DNA of 64,000 nucleotides from Negadavirga shengliensis (GTDB taxonomy: Bacteria; Bacteroidota; Bacteroidia; Cytophagales; Cyclobacteriaceae), in assembly GCF_042652345.1 (NCBI RefSeq), contig NZ_JBHSJJ010000007.1, forward strand, positions 62,001-126,000, read 5' to 3'. A program made the translations under genes and the position numbers. Within the stretch, counting starts at the first letter, position 1; each line of letters starts with the position of its first letter. The notes under the pieces were generated by a model, which was not told where the DNA came from, did no database searches, and was given only the letters and a program-made list of their open reading frames with translations. Shown here one piece after another: positions 40,948 through 49,528 of this stretch.

Positions 40948-42722
40948 AAACTGCCTGCTTTGGTTACATTATAGAAAAATTTCTGCATGTCCCATGCAGA
41001 AGTAGGACATCTCTCGGCACAAAGGCCGCAGTGCAAACAAACATCTTCGTCTTTAACCATGACACGCCCTGTTTTCAGGTTATCGGATACCAGCAAATCC
41101 TGGGTCCGGTTTTCCGCCGGAACCAAAAGTTTCTTTCTTAAAGCCTCCTCTTCATCATTTGTGGTAAAGGTAATGCAGGAAGTGGGACAGATATCCGTAC
41201 AGGCATCACACTCAATACAACGGTCTTCTGTGAAGACGGTCTGGACGTCACAATTGAAACAACGCTGTGCCTCCTTATATCCTGTAGGTGGATCAAATCC
41301 CAGTTCCACTTCACGCTTCCTATCCACCAGTGTGATACTTTTACTCGCCTGTGGCACCACAAACCTATGATCCGGCGCTATTTGGCTATCATAGCTCCAT
41401 TCATGTATCCCCATCTTGGTGCTCATCAGGTTAGTATAGGGAGAGGGGCGCTGATACATGTCTTTTTCCTGACACAACAAGTGCATGGAAACCGCCGCCT
41501 GATGGCCATGGGCCACTGCGGTTATCACATTTTCCGGGCCAAAAGCCGCGTCCCCACCAAAAAAAACTTTCGGATGGGTGGACCGGAAAGTCACTTTGTC
41601 TACCACCGGCATTTCCCATTGGTCAAACTCCAGCCCGATATCCCTTTCTATCCACGGGAAGCTGTTTTCCTGCCCAATGGCGATCAATACTTCATCCGCT
41701 TCTATAAACACGTCATCTTCTCCGGTGGGGAGGAGCTGTCTTTTGCCTTTCTCATCATATACCGCTTTTACTTTCTGGAATTTCATCCCTATCAGTTTTC
41801 CCTCTTCAACTTCAAAACTAAGCGGAACATGGTTATCATATATCTCTATATCTTCATGCATGGCATCTTCTTTTTCCCAGGGAGATGCTTTCATATCCTT
41901 GAAGGGGCTGCGCACCACCACTTTTACCACTTCTCCGCCTAACCTTCTGGAGGTCCGGCAACAGTCCATGGCAGTATTTCCCCCGCCTAAGACAATCACC
42001 TTTTTACCTATGGAATGGACATGCTCAAAAGCCACATTGGCCAGCCATTCAATGCCTATATGAATGAATTTATCCGCATCCTTTCTTCCAGGAAGCTTGG
42101 GTAAATCCCGGCCTCTGGGAGCTCCGGTCCCCACAAATACCGCATCATAATCCCTATCCAATACTTCCTTAAGGCTGCTGACATAGGTGAGAAACTGGGT
42201 ATGAATGCCCATGTCCAGGATATAGTCCACTTCTTCGTTCAACACTTCCTCCGGCAAACGGAATGCGGGTATTTGGCTGCGCATCATACCGCCACCGGCT
42301 ATTTGCTCATCAAAGAGGTGTATTTCATACCCTAATGGTGCAAGGTCCCTGGCCACAGTGAGGGAGGCGGGGCCGCCCCCGATAAGCGCGATCTTTTTCC
42401 CGTTGGGTGTAAAAGGGCCGTGGGGCATCAGGGACTTGACATCGCCTTTGTTGTCAGCCGCGACACGTTTCAGCCGGCAGATCGCGACAGGTTCCTCCTC
42501 CACCCTGCCCCTTCTGCAGGCAGGTTCACAGGGTCTGTCGCAAGTCCTTCCCAGTATACCCGGAAACACATTTGATTCCCAGTTGATCATATATGCATCG
42601 GTATATCTTTCAGCTGCTATCAACCGGATGTATTCCGGCACCGGAGTATGGGCAGGGCAGGCATATTGGCAGTCCACCACTTTGTGGTAATATTCCGGAT
42701 TTTGTGTGTCGGTAGGCTTCAT
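40944..42722 (-). CDS. GltD-like FAD/NAD(P) oxidoreductase with ferredoxin domain
   Basis: 592 residues. The N-terminal Fe-S domain has Cys ligands in VDCQYACPAHTPVPEY and GRTCDRPCEPACRRGRVEE. Two dinucleotide-binding motifs are GGGPASLTVARDLAPLG and VLGGGNTAMDCCRTSRRLG. At the C-terminus a 2[4Fe-4S] ferredoxin domain follows (CIECDACTDICP and CLHCGLCAERCP). The architecture resembles glutamate synthase small subunit/NfnB with an added ferredoxin. Placed ahead of KorAB with 4-bp overlap, it probably transfers electrons between Kor, ferredoxin and NAD(P)H. It is the first gene of the operon, and its promoter lies in the 681-bp gap to its right. Confidence 0.92.
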   Translation of the reverse strand: MKPTDTQNPEYYHKVVDCQYACPAHTPVPEYIRLIAAERYTDAYMINWESNVFPGILGRTCDRPCEPACRRGRVEEEPVAICRLKRVAADNKGDVKSLMPHGPFTPNGKKIALIGGGPASLTVARDLAPLGYEIHLFDEQIAGGGMMRSQIPAFRLPEEVLNEEVDYILDMGIHTQFLTYVSSLKEVLDRDYDAVFVGTGAPRGRDLPKLPGRKDADKFIHIGIEWLANVAFEHVHSIGKKVIVLGGGNTAMDCCRTSRRLGGEVVKVVVRSPFKDMKASPWEKEDAMHEDIEIYDNHVPLSFEVEEGKLIGMKFQKVKAVYDEKGKRQLLPTGEDDVFIEADEVLIAIGQENSFPWIERDIGLEFDQWEMPVVDKVTFRSTHPKVFFGGDAAFGPENVITAVAHGHQAAVSMHLLCQEKDMYQRPSPYTNLMSTKMGIHEWSYDSQIAPDHRFVVPQASKSITLVDRKREVELGFDPPTGYKEAQRCFNCDVQTVFTEDRCIECDACTDICPTSCITFTTNDEEEALRKKLLVPAENRTQDLLVSDNLKTGRVMVKDEDVCLHCGLCAERCPTSAWDMQKFFYNVTKAGSL

Positions 42723-43403
42723 GATTACTGTGGGTTAAGGCCACACGGCTTCCGTCCGGCCTGTATGTCAATTCACCGAATAATTTTATAAATTAAAAAC
42801 TGGAAAACAAATTATTGGGAGAATATTTTAGAAAGGTAAAAATGGTGGTTAAATGGAGCCAAAGGGCCATATTTGGAGGTTTCAAGTTGATTTTCCACGT
42901 TAAAACATTCATTGCAGATGCATGGAAAAACCATTTTCTGCCAAATCGGACGCCCCGATCAACTTGGAGCACTTCAAATTCATCTGCATATTCGCAAAAA
43001 AATATAAAGTATTTTCATTTTTCGACACTTGTGACGGTGTAAAAGTAAATGTGGGAAAGGTTGGATTAAAACCAGGCTTTTTTTAGATATTAAAAAGAAT
43101 TTACTTCTCCATGTTATTTTAACTACATATTTATTAGCTATTTGTTTTACGTTTTTATATATTTATAATACATAAATCATAATTTCAATATATGAAACAC
43201 TGACCGGTTTTTTATTCCGGTGTGATATAAGTATGATTAAACTGTTGTGGGGGGTGACTTCAACCCGGGTATAAACCATGGATTTTTAACCGGAAATTAG
43301 GAACCGTATATGAAAATCAGGAGCGTATGATTTGAAATTTTGCCCTAGTCAAACTTCGATAGAGAGAACCTTAGTCCACTAAAAGAACCCAAATGAATAT
43401 ACT
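42723..43403. other. 681-bp intergenic region between divergent operons
   Basis: No credible gene is seen. The left end must hold the promoter of the Kor operon on the minus strand, and the right end the promoter and long leader of the malectin gene. It contains TTTG at 43141 followed by an 18-bp stretch (43147-43164) identical to the promoter area at 7529-7546, and a weak hairpin ACCGG/CCGGT at 43203-43221. Confidence 0.5.
43147..43164 (+). repeat. 18-bp sequence shared with the promoter at 7529-7546
   Basis: TTACGTTTTTATATATTT is identical in both places. At 7529 it runs into a good TAnnTTTG element; here the element reads TATATTTA, a one-base departure. It could be a common promoter sequence or an AT-rich coincidence. 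Confidence 0.4.
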
Positions 43404-46067
43404 ATGAAGCAACTTGTACCCTTTTTGTTATTCGCGGTATGCATGTTTGTAACCTGTTCCGCTGTTCCTGCACCCGGTGATGCCCCCGCATCCGATTCGA
43501 AAGCCAAAAACCTTTTCCCTGCCGCACCTCCCGTTGATGGGTTTTCGGAAGAAGCTTTTGACAGTCCCCTTGAAGCATTTAGACGGGAACATGAGATCAG
43601 ACCTTATTATTTAAGGGAAATAAGACGAATCAATTCAGGCGGAATGTTTTTTCCGGAAGAAACAGGGTCTTGGAATTTTGATTTCCTATTTAATGGGGGA
43701 AGAACTTATTCCACGACGGATTCTATAGCCAACACCCACTTGGACCCCATCTATCAAACCGAAAGATATGGTGATTTTTCCTATGAAATACCGGTCCCGG
43801 AAGATGGTTTTTATACTGTTGAGCTTCATTTTGCGGAGATCTTCTGGAACAGTGGTAATTCAAGGATTTTTGATGTAGCCATTGAAAACGATCAGTTTTT
43901 AGAAAACATCGATCTCTTCAAGGATTATGGGGGGAAAAACTATGCAAGTAAGATCACTGTAGAAGATATCCATGTAGTGGATGGCCATTTAAGTCTTGAT
44001 TTTATTACAAAAAAGGACCAGGCAAAGGTATCGGGCATTATAGTGTATCAGCAAATACTCCCTAACATGGTCAGGATCAATACGGGAGGTGCTAGACAAA
44101 TTAGCGGGTGGCTTAAGGATCAGCATTTTCATGGAGGAAAGATTTACACCATCCCACCAACATTTCAATTTTCGAATGAAGTGTACACTACTGAAAGGTT
44201 TGGAAATGATTTTGCCTACCGTCTTCCGGTTCCAAAAGAAGGCCTGTATACTGTTGAACTGCATTTTGCGGAAATATTTTGGGATAGCGAAGGAGCGAGA
44301 ATTTTTCATTTTGACATTGAAAAAGGGCAGTTCACGCAAAATAATCTGGATCTCTTCGAATATTTAGGAGGTGCCAGACGGCCTGGAGTAATTGTGGCAG
44401 ATAATATTGAAGTAACCGACGGAGTTCTTGACATTGTCTTTTCCAGATTGGAAAAAAATGCAAAAATATCCGGTATCGTGATCTACAGCCAGGATTTTAC
44501 TCCCGAATCTCCATTATTGGAGACCTTTGAGGATGTCACCTTGGATGTGGGAGAAGAATGGGCTTTCCAGCCTGTGGCCACTTTCCGGGGAACCAATCCA
44601 AATCCTTGGGGAAACAATTCAGGTTTGGTAAATCATTTTGTAGTAGGCTTGCCCTTGGGACTTACTTATAATCAGGGAAGAGTTTCAGGAAGGACCACGA
44701 AGGAAGGTTCGTATAAAGTCTTAGTACGCGCCTCGGATAATATCAGTCAGGAATTCTCCATCACCACGTTCAATGTAAATGTAAATTCCCCACAAGAAGT
44801 GGCAAGGATCAATTCGGGTGGGGGCCCCATACAGTTTGGTGAAGAACAGTGGCAAAAGGATAGTTATTTCCTTGGTGGCAGAACTTACAGCAATGACCTC
44901 TCTATTTTCAATACCCAGAATGATCTTCTGTATCAGTCTGAGAGAAATGGGGATTTCTCCTATGAAATTCCCGTTCCGGAAGCAGGTTATTATATCGTGG
45001 AATTACACTTTGCTGAAATTTTCTGGGACAGAGTCGGCGCCCCGGTAAGGCAGTTTGATGTCTCTGTGGAAAACCAGCAATTCACCCAGAGAATACAAAC
45101 ACGTGGACAAGTCAACTCCTTATTGGGTTATAGGTATGCACACGTCATAGAGTTAAAAGACATAAAGGTTGTAGACGGTTTTCTAACGGTAGACCTGACC
45201 ACCATCAGGGACCGCGCGAAAATTTCCGGTATTGCCGTATTTAAACAAAGCCATGCTTATGCCCGAAAGACTTTAAGGGTCAATTCCGGGGGGCCTACCA
45301 TTTTTCACGGGGCAGAAGAATGGTCGGCGGATAACTATTTTACCGGAGGACAGACCCATACAAGCACTTTTTTACAGCAAAGGACAAACTTTGAAAACAC
45401 ATACAATCACAGGTTATACCACACGGAAAGGTATGGCAACTTCAGTTACAACCTGCCCGCGCAAGAGGAAGGCCTCTATACCGTAGAGCTGCATTTCGCT
45501 GAAATCTGGTGGGATGAAGAGGGAAGAAGAGTCTTCAATGTGGAAGTGGAAAACGAACAGTTCAAACTGGAAAACATCGATCTGTATAAAGACCATGGCG
45601 GCAAGTACTCGGCCAGCGTGTTTATCGCTGAAAACATCCAGGTCAATGACGGCACGTTGGACATTGAGTTTAGAAGCAAAGTGAACAATGCCAAGGTTTC
45701 CGGGGTCGTCATTCGCAAACAGGATGACCTAAAACCGGACATGAACGCCTCGGCCAGGCTACTCGCAGAACCGGAATCCGCGGAAGAACCGTCACTTGAT
45801 GTGAGGTTCGGGGAAGCCAAACTTTATCCCAACCCCACAAGTGACCGCGTAAGGCTCGATTTTGACACGGATCAGCATGCCAGCTGGAGCTTCGTTTTGG
45901 TCAGTCCAAACGGCAAAACCTTGTTCCTGGATAAGATCGATCTCGAAACCGGTTCGCATTCGGTTGACTTCGACCTGAGCGTCCACCGCCTGAGCTCCGG
46001 TATCTACTTCCTGCAGGTTTCCGATGGAAAGGGCAATGTCAAGGTCATGAGGCTGATCAAACATTAA
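43404..46067 (+). CDS. Four-malectin-domain secreted protein with T9SS type A sorting domain
   Basis: 887 residues with an N-terminal signal (LLFAVCMFVTC). Four malectin-like domains lie at about residues 72-218, 223-362, 470-615 and 625-775, each beginning RINSGG or RVNSGG and sharing YTVELHFAEIFW and AKVSGIVIY. Between the second and third is a putative Ig domain (residues ~370-465). The C-terminus (LYPNPTSDRVRLDFD to SGIYFLQVSD) is a T9SS type A sorting tail, so the protein is exported across the outer membrane and probably attached to the surface. Malectin domains bind carbohydrate, such as glucosylated disaccharides, in eukaryotes; here carbohydrate binding is inferred. A terminator follows. 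Confidence 0.92.
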   Translation: MKQLVPFLLFAVCMFVTCSAVPAPGDAPASDSKAKNLFPAAPPVDGFSEEAFDSPLEAFRREHEIRPYYLREIRRINSGGMFFPEETGSWNFDFLFNGGRTYSTTDSIANTHLDPIYQTERYGDFSYEIPVPEDGFYTVELHFAEIFWNSGNSRIFDVAIENDQFLENIDLFKDYGGKNYASKITVEDIHVVDGHLSLDFITKKDQAKVSGIIVYQQILPNMVRINTGGARQISGWLKDQHFHGGKIYTIPPTFQFSNEVYTTERFGNDFAYRLPVPKEGLYTVELHFAEIFWDSEGARIFHFDIEKGQFTQNNLDLFEYLGGARRPGVIVADNIEVTDGVLDIVFSRLEKNAKISGIVIYSQDFTPESPLLETFEDVTLDVGEEWAFQPVATFRGTNPNPWGNNSGLVNHFVVGLPLGLTYNQGRVSGRTTKEGSYKVLVRASDNISQEFSITTFNVNVNSPQEVARINSGGGPIQFGEEQWQKDSYFLGGRTYSNDLSIFNTQNDLLYQSERNGDFSYEIPVPEAGYYIVELHFAEIFWDRVGAPVRQFDVSVENQQFTQRIQTRGQVNSLLGYRYAHVIELKDIKVVDGFLTVDLTTIRDRAKISGIAVFKQSHAYARKTLRVNSGGPTIFHGAEEWSADNYFTGGQTHTSTFLQQRTNFENTYNHRLYHTERYGNFSYNLPAQEEGLYTVELHFAEIWWDEEGRRVFNVEVENEQFKLENIDLYKDHGGKYSASVFIAENIQVNDGTLDIEFRSKVNNAKVSGVVIRKQDDLKPDMNASARLLAEPESAEEPSLDVRFGEAKLYPNPTSDRVRLDFDTDQHASWSFVLVSPNGKTLFLDKIDLETGSHSVDFDLSVHRLSSGIYFLQVSDGKGNVKVMRLIKH

Positions 46068-46108
46068 CTACAGCTACTGGATAAAAAAAACATTCTTTGT
46101 GAAATTCA

Positions 46109-46150
46109 AGCACATTTCCCCAAACGGCCGGGCCAAAAGGGAAATGTGCT
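46109..46150 (+). terminator. Intrinsic terminator of the malectin-protein gene
   Basis: AGCACATTTCCC (46109-46120) and GGGAAATGTGCT (46139-46150) pair perfectly over 12 bp with an 18-nt loop, followed by CTTTTATT, 42 bp after the stop codon. Confidence 0.85.
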
Positions 46151-46254
46151 CTTTTATTAAATTGATGTAAGTGACGAAAAGATGAATTGGTGAAAAATGT
46201 TATTTTTCTTAAGTTGGACATTTCTTAAGCGTTCTTTACACAAAACCATCTTAA

Positions 46255-47163
46255 ATGAAACTGAACAAATTCCTCTTTGCATGCCTCATCGCCATTGCCG
46301 GATGCCAACCCTCATCATCAACCAAAAATGAGGGTAATACCCTGCGGGTCATAGAGGACGAAAACGCGGGTACTTTTTCGATTTACAGAACTGAAGCAGA
46401 GACTCCCCTCCTGGTCCAAAACGCACAGGCCGGAATCCGGCCCTATATCCACCCCATCGTGGCACCGGACGGAAAGGGGGTTCTTACCGAATTCCAACCG
46501 GACCACCACCTGCACCAGACGGGCCTTTACTGGGGATTGAAGCGGGTAAATGAACGGGACTTCTTCATGAACTGGCAGGAAAATCACTGGCAAAAAGCAT
46601 CGGCGGAGGTCATCAGGGAATCAGGATCACAGGTAAGCTGGCAAACTTCCTATAATATGCTGGATGAAGCAGGCGAGGTCGTCATGACCGAAACCCAGGA
46701 ATGGGTATTGCAGGATTTTGGTGACAAATATTTCCTCGACTTGCTATGGACAGGGGAGGCCAAAAAAGACATAACTTTTGGACAGTTTTATGTAGGGGGC
46801 CTGTTTCTCCGGATGCCTTGGAGAAAAGGCATGGCCGGGGAAGTGGTCAATTCCGAAGGTCAGCGAAACGGGGAAGCCGAGCAACAGCGGGCCAAATGGC
46901 TGGACCTGGGGCTACAGGTGGATGGACGTGAAGACCTCGCCCATATCGCCATACTTGATTTCCCTAAAAACAATGATGCTCCCATCTCCTGGCGGGTGGA
47001 TGGGGAACTGGGCGTGGGACCATCCAGACAGATCTCCGGGGATTGGAGACTGAAAAAAGGTGAAACCGAAAAGATCAGGTACAGACTGATTGTCTACACC
47101 GGCGTACTGGACCCAAATGAGTTGGAAAATCAATGGGAAAATTTTGTAAATGAATTTGATTGA
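46255..47163 (+). CDS. DUF6807 (PmoA-like) lipoprotein
   Basis: 302 residues. The lipobox is IAGC. The segments GVLTEFQPDHHLHQTGLYWGL and GVLDP-like C-terminus match the family annotated as methane oxygenase PmoA/DUF6807 in databases, a name carried over from distant similarity; methane oxidation is not implied. HHLHQTGLYWG is a conserved His motif that may bind metal or ligand. The family is common in Bacteroidota sugar-use loci. It follows the malectin gene by 187 bp with a terminator between, so it has its own promoter. Confidence 0.85.
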   Translation: MKLNKFLFACLIAIAGCQPSSSTKNEGNTLRVIEDENAGTFSIYRTEAETPLLVQNAQAGIRPYIHPIVAPDGKGVLTEFQPDHHLHQTGLYWGLKRVNERDFFMNWQENHWQKASAEVIRESGSQVSWQTSYNMLDEAGEVVMTETQEWVLQDFGDKYFLDLLWTGEAKKDITFGQFYVGGLFLRMPWRKGMAGEVVNSEGQRNGEAEQQRAKWLDLGLQVDGREDLAHIAILDFPKNNDAPISWRVDGELGVGPSRQISGDWRLKKGETEKIRYRLIVYTGVLDPNELENQWENFVNEFD

Positions 47164-47277
47164 TGATGTCATTCAAGACGGGAAATTGTGAAATAACACC
47201 CAATATTTGAAATTTTTCATTTGAATAAACCCGGGTTTTTTCGACATTTAGTACTTAACTCTATTTTAAAACGTATT

Positions 47278-47805
47278 ATGAAGACAACTACTTTAAAGAC
47301 TTTGTTAGGGATATGTCTGCTACTTGCAGGACTGGCACCGATGGCGCACGCCCAAACCACCATGGATGAGTTTCTTGCCAAGTGGGAGAACAGCAAACAG
47401 TTTACTTTGGAAACGCTGGACAAAATGCCCGACGACCTGCTGGATTATAAGCCCCATGAAACGGCCATGAGCTTCAAAGAGCAGGTGACCCATATAGGCG
47501 CCAGCATCGCTGGGCTGTCAAAAGGCTTTCTTCTGGGTGCCGATATGGATTTTGACCCGAAAGCTACACCTCAGACCAAGGCCGAAATCAAAAAATTTGT
47601 AGAGCAATGCTATGATTACGGAAAGAAAACCATCACCTCCCTTTCTGAGGCGCAGTTGAATGAAGAGATAGATACTTTTGCCGGCAAGGTCACCCGCAGG
47701 CAAATGGTGGGCCTGGTGGATGACCATGCCACGCATCATAGGGGCGCTGCCATCTCCTACATCCGCTCCCAGGGCATCGACCCGCCGGGATTCAGGGGGT
47801 TGTAA
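47278..47805 (+). CDS. Secreted DinB family protein
   Basis: 175 residues from the ATG at 47278; a TTG start 57 bp upstream would precede a normal signal peptide. The signal LLGICLLLAGLAPMAHAQ ends in AHA-Q. The DinB bundle is marked by MSFKEQVTHIGASIAGLSKG and VDDHATHHRGAAISYIRSQGIDPP, with three His (HIG, DDHATHH) as in the metal-binding DinB_2 group. Export to the periplasm separates it from the cytoplasmic DinB at 17028. Function is unknown. Confidence 0.9.
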   Translation: MKTTTLKTLLGICLLLAGLAPMAHAQTTMDEFLAKWENSKQFTLETLDKMPDDLLDYKPHETAMSFKEQVTHIGASIAGLSKGFLLGADMDFDPKATPQTKAEIKKFVEQCYDYGKKTITSLSEAQLNEEIDTFAGKVTRRQMVGLVDDHATHHRGAAISYIRSQGIDPPGFRGL

Positions 47806-47834
47806 ATCGACCAAAGACGATTGTTGCCGTGGTT

Positions 47835-47866
47835 TTCGCGGTTGTCCATGATCTGGCAACCGCGAA
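47835..47866. repeat. Inverted repeat between convergent genes
   Basis: TTCGCGGTTG (47835-47844) and CAACCGCGAA (47857-47866) form a perfect 10-bp stem with a 12-nt loop. There is no T-run on either side. It sits between the DinB gene and the convergent lipoprotein gene and may be a weak bidirectional terminator. Confidence 0.5.
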
Positions 47867-47936
47867 GCCGCACAACTGCAAAGCAGGGAAACTAACCACC
47901 TCTTATCTTATATTTTTATACCGATCACCTCTTACT

Positions 47937-48341
47937 CTACTCCCGTTTAAAATACACCAATGGCCCATCCAAAGCGGGATTATCCACGATTACCATTTTA
48001 TCCGGGGATAAATAACAACCATATGTCCTTTCTCCAATTGTCAAATTACCAAACAACGAATACCCCTGCCAACTGGTGGTATCTTCGTCATAAAAATCAT
48101 AGGCATGTTCACCTTCTCCCGGACCCCAGGATGGGGCACCGGAGCGATGTGCTATATGCAATGATCCATCAGCCTTAAACTCATAAATTATACGGTCTTT
48201 AGAATGGTCGACGGTTACCATACTCCTCGTTTCTACCAACTTCCATTTTCCGGTAATGGTTGTATTCGGTTCTTCCTTTTTCCCACATGCTGCGTAGCAG
48301 AAGAAAAAAAGGATAAATACTGCATAATATTTTTCTTTCAT
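47937..48341 (-). CDS. Lipocalin-like small lipoprotein 1
   Basis: 134 residues from the ATG at 48341. The lipobox is YAAC. After a short linker the domain starts ITGKWKLVETRSM and contains IIYEFKADGSLHI and a C-terminal LDGPLVYF, the pattern of lipocalin-like DUF4488/DUF5004-type domains. It has the same layout as the next gene. Role unknown; the proteins probably face the periplasm or the surface. Confidence 0.75.
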   Translation of the reverse strand: MKEKYYAVFILFFFCYAACGKKEEPNTTITGKWKLVETRSMVTVDHSKDRIIYEFKADGSLHIAHRSGAPSWGPGEGEHAYDFYDEDTTSWQGYSLFGNLTIGERTYGCYLSPDKMVIVDNPALDGPLVYFKRE

Positions 48342-48565
48342 GATTAACAATTATTTTGAAACTTCTATTCACAGAACAAATGCATAGCAAGGTAGCTGTT
48401 TCCTATTTTATGAAAGATTTATATCCTCCGCTTGATCTATATGCGGCCTTTTATGTCTTCTCGGTGTATGCGAAAGAAACAGGACAGCACATTCCATCTG
48501 CTCCTTTATGTTTATGATGACTTGACTGAGAACTTATCTGTTCGACGACATTGTCCTCAACTATT

Positions 48566-49033
48566 CTAGCTTGCTTCCTGCGTTACCCTCACCAGGGTAA
48601 GCAGTGGACCCTCAAGAGGTCTATCATCCAACTCCATCACCCCCTCCAAAATAGAACAAAGGTAATTTATAGTACTGCTACCACTACCCAATTTCAGTAG
48701 GAAACCGTCAGTCGCATATATGGTATCCTCGACTAACTCATAGGGTTGGCCATCCCCAAATGCTCCCAGATGATCCTCAACATCACTTGAGATGGAGAGG
48801 AGGCCGTCATCCCGGAAATGATAGATGATATTATCACAGGAATAGTCTTCCATTCTGGGAGCAGCCGGGTCAAAAACATGTTCCCCTATCACAAGTTTCC
48901 AGGTTCCGGTAACATCATTATCATCACCCGCCACGGGCTCCACCTCACATTCCATATGAGGCTCCTCTGCCTCGCTGCACGCCGTGCAGCAGCATATCAT
49001 GAAGGCTAATAGTGCTGCAAAGATGTATTTCAT
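48566..49033 (-). CDS. Lipocalin-like small lipoprotein 2
   Basis: 155 residues. The signal ends MICCCTAC, an unusual run of Cys near the lipobox. The domain reads VTGTWKLVIGEH, IIYHFRDDGLLSI and PLEGPLLTLV, aligned with the previous lipoprotein, so the two are paralogs from a local duplication. The start codon lies inside the first unit of the tandem repeat at 49028-49392, whose later units carry copies of the same region, so its promoter is probably in the repeat. Function unknown. Confidence 0.75.
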   Translation of the reverse strand: MKYIFAALLAFMICCCTACSEAEEPHMECEVEPVAGDDNDVTGTWKLVIGEHVFDPAAPRMEDYSCDNIIYHFRDDGLLSISSDVEDHLGAFGDGQPYELVEDTIYATDGFLLKLGSGSSTINYLCSILEGVMELDDRPLEGPLLTLVRVTQEAS

Positions 49034-49392
49034 GGTTTATATTTTGTTTTTTATAGGTCACATGCTTGCGTGCCGTAATGCACTTCAGCATGCAGGCATG
49101 AAATCTCGCATGATAGATAATCATCCCTCCGTGGGTCGCTTGCGTCATGCTCGATTTCATCTGTTTATAATTTGTTTTTCAATGGTCAGATGGAATCTCG
49201 CATGTTTTATAATCATCCCAGTTTGTGACGATCTCGTCATGCTCGATTTCATATGTCTATAATTTGTTTTCATTGATCATAACCTATCCCACACCACAGG
49301 TCGGGATAGCCTGCCCCGAAACAAGTTCGGGGCAGGCTCGCAGGAATTATAATCATTTCTGTGTGTGCCGTTTACGTCATGCTCGGTTTCAT
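49028..49392. repeat. Tandem imperfect repeat with a palindrome, beginning at a lipoprotein start codon
   Basis: The sequence CGATTTCAT recurs at 49152 and 49244, CGGTTTCAT at 49384 and a TATTTCAT variant at about 49026. Each is followed by AT-rich TATAATTTGTTTT-like sequence, then a TCTCGCATG...ATAATCATCCC segment and a GTCATGCT segment. Unit lengths are about 127, 92 and 140 bp. The last unit contains a perfect 13-bp palindrome (49308-49320 with 49326-49338, AGCCTGCCCCGAA arm, 5-nt loop). It resembles an intergenic REP/MITE-like element; identity to known families was not tested. Confidence 0.6.
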
Positions 49393-49528
49393 GACTGACA
49401 ATTTCAATAGTTCATTAACTATACAAGTCCCTTCTGTATTGTTCGCTATATCTTCGAGCAACCAATAGTTAAAAAGAGATACAGGGTCACAGGGGGTTGG
49501 AGAAAACGAGTCCCTACAACTAAATTTT

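Noticed and set aside
42815..43042. 75-codon open frame in the gap before the malectin gene
   Set aside because: Composition and lack of any recognisable motif point to a chance frame.
46255..47163. Methane oxidation gene (pmoA)
   Set aside because: The name comes from a database family label; the protein is a soluble lipoprotein, not the membrane monooxygenase subunit.
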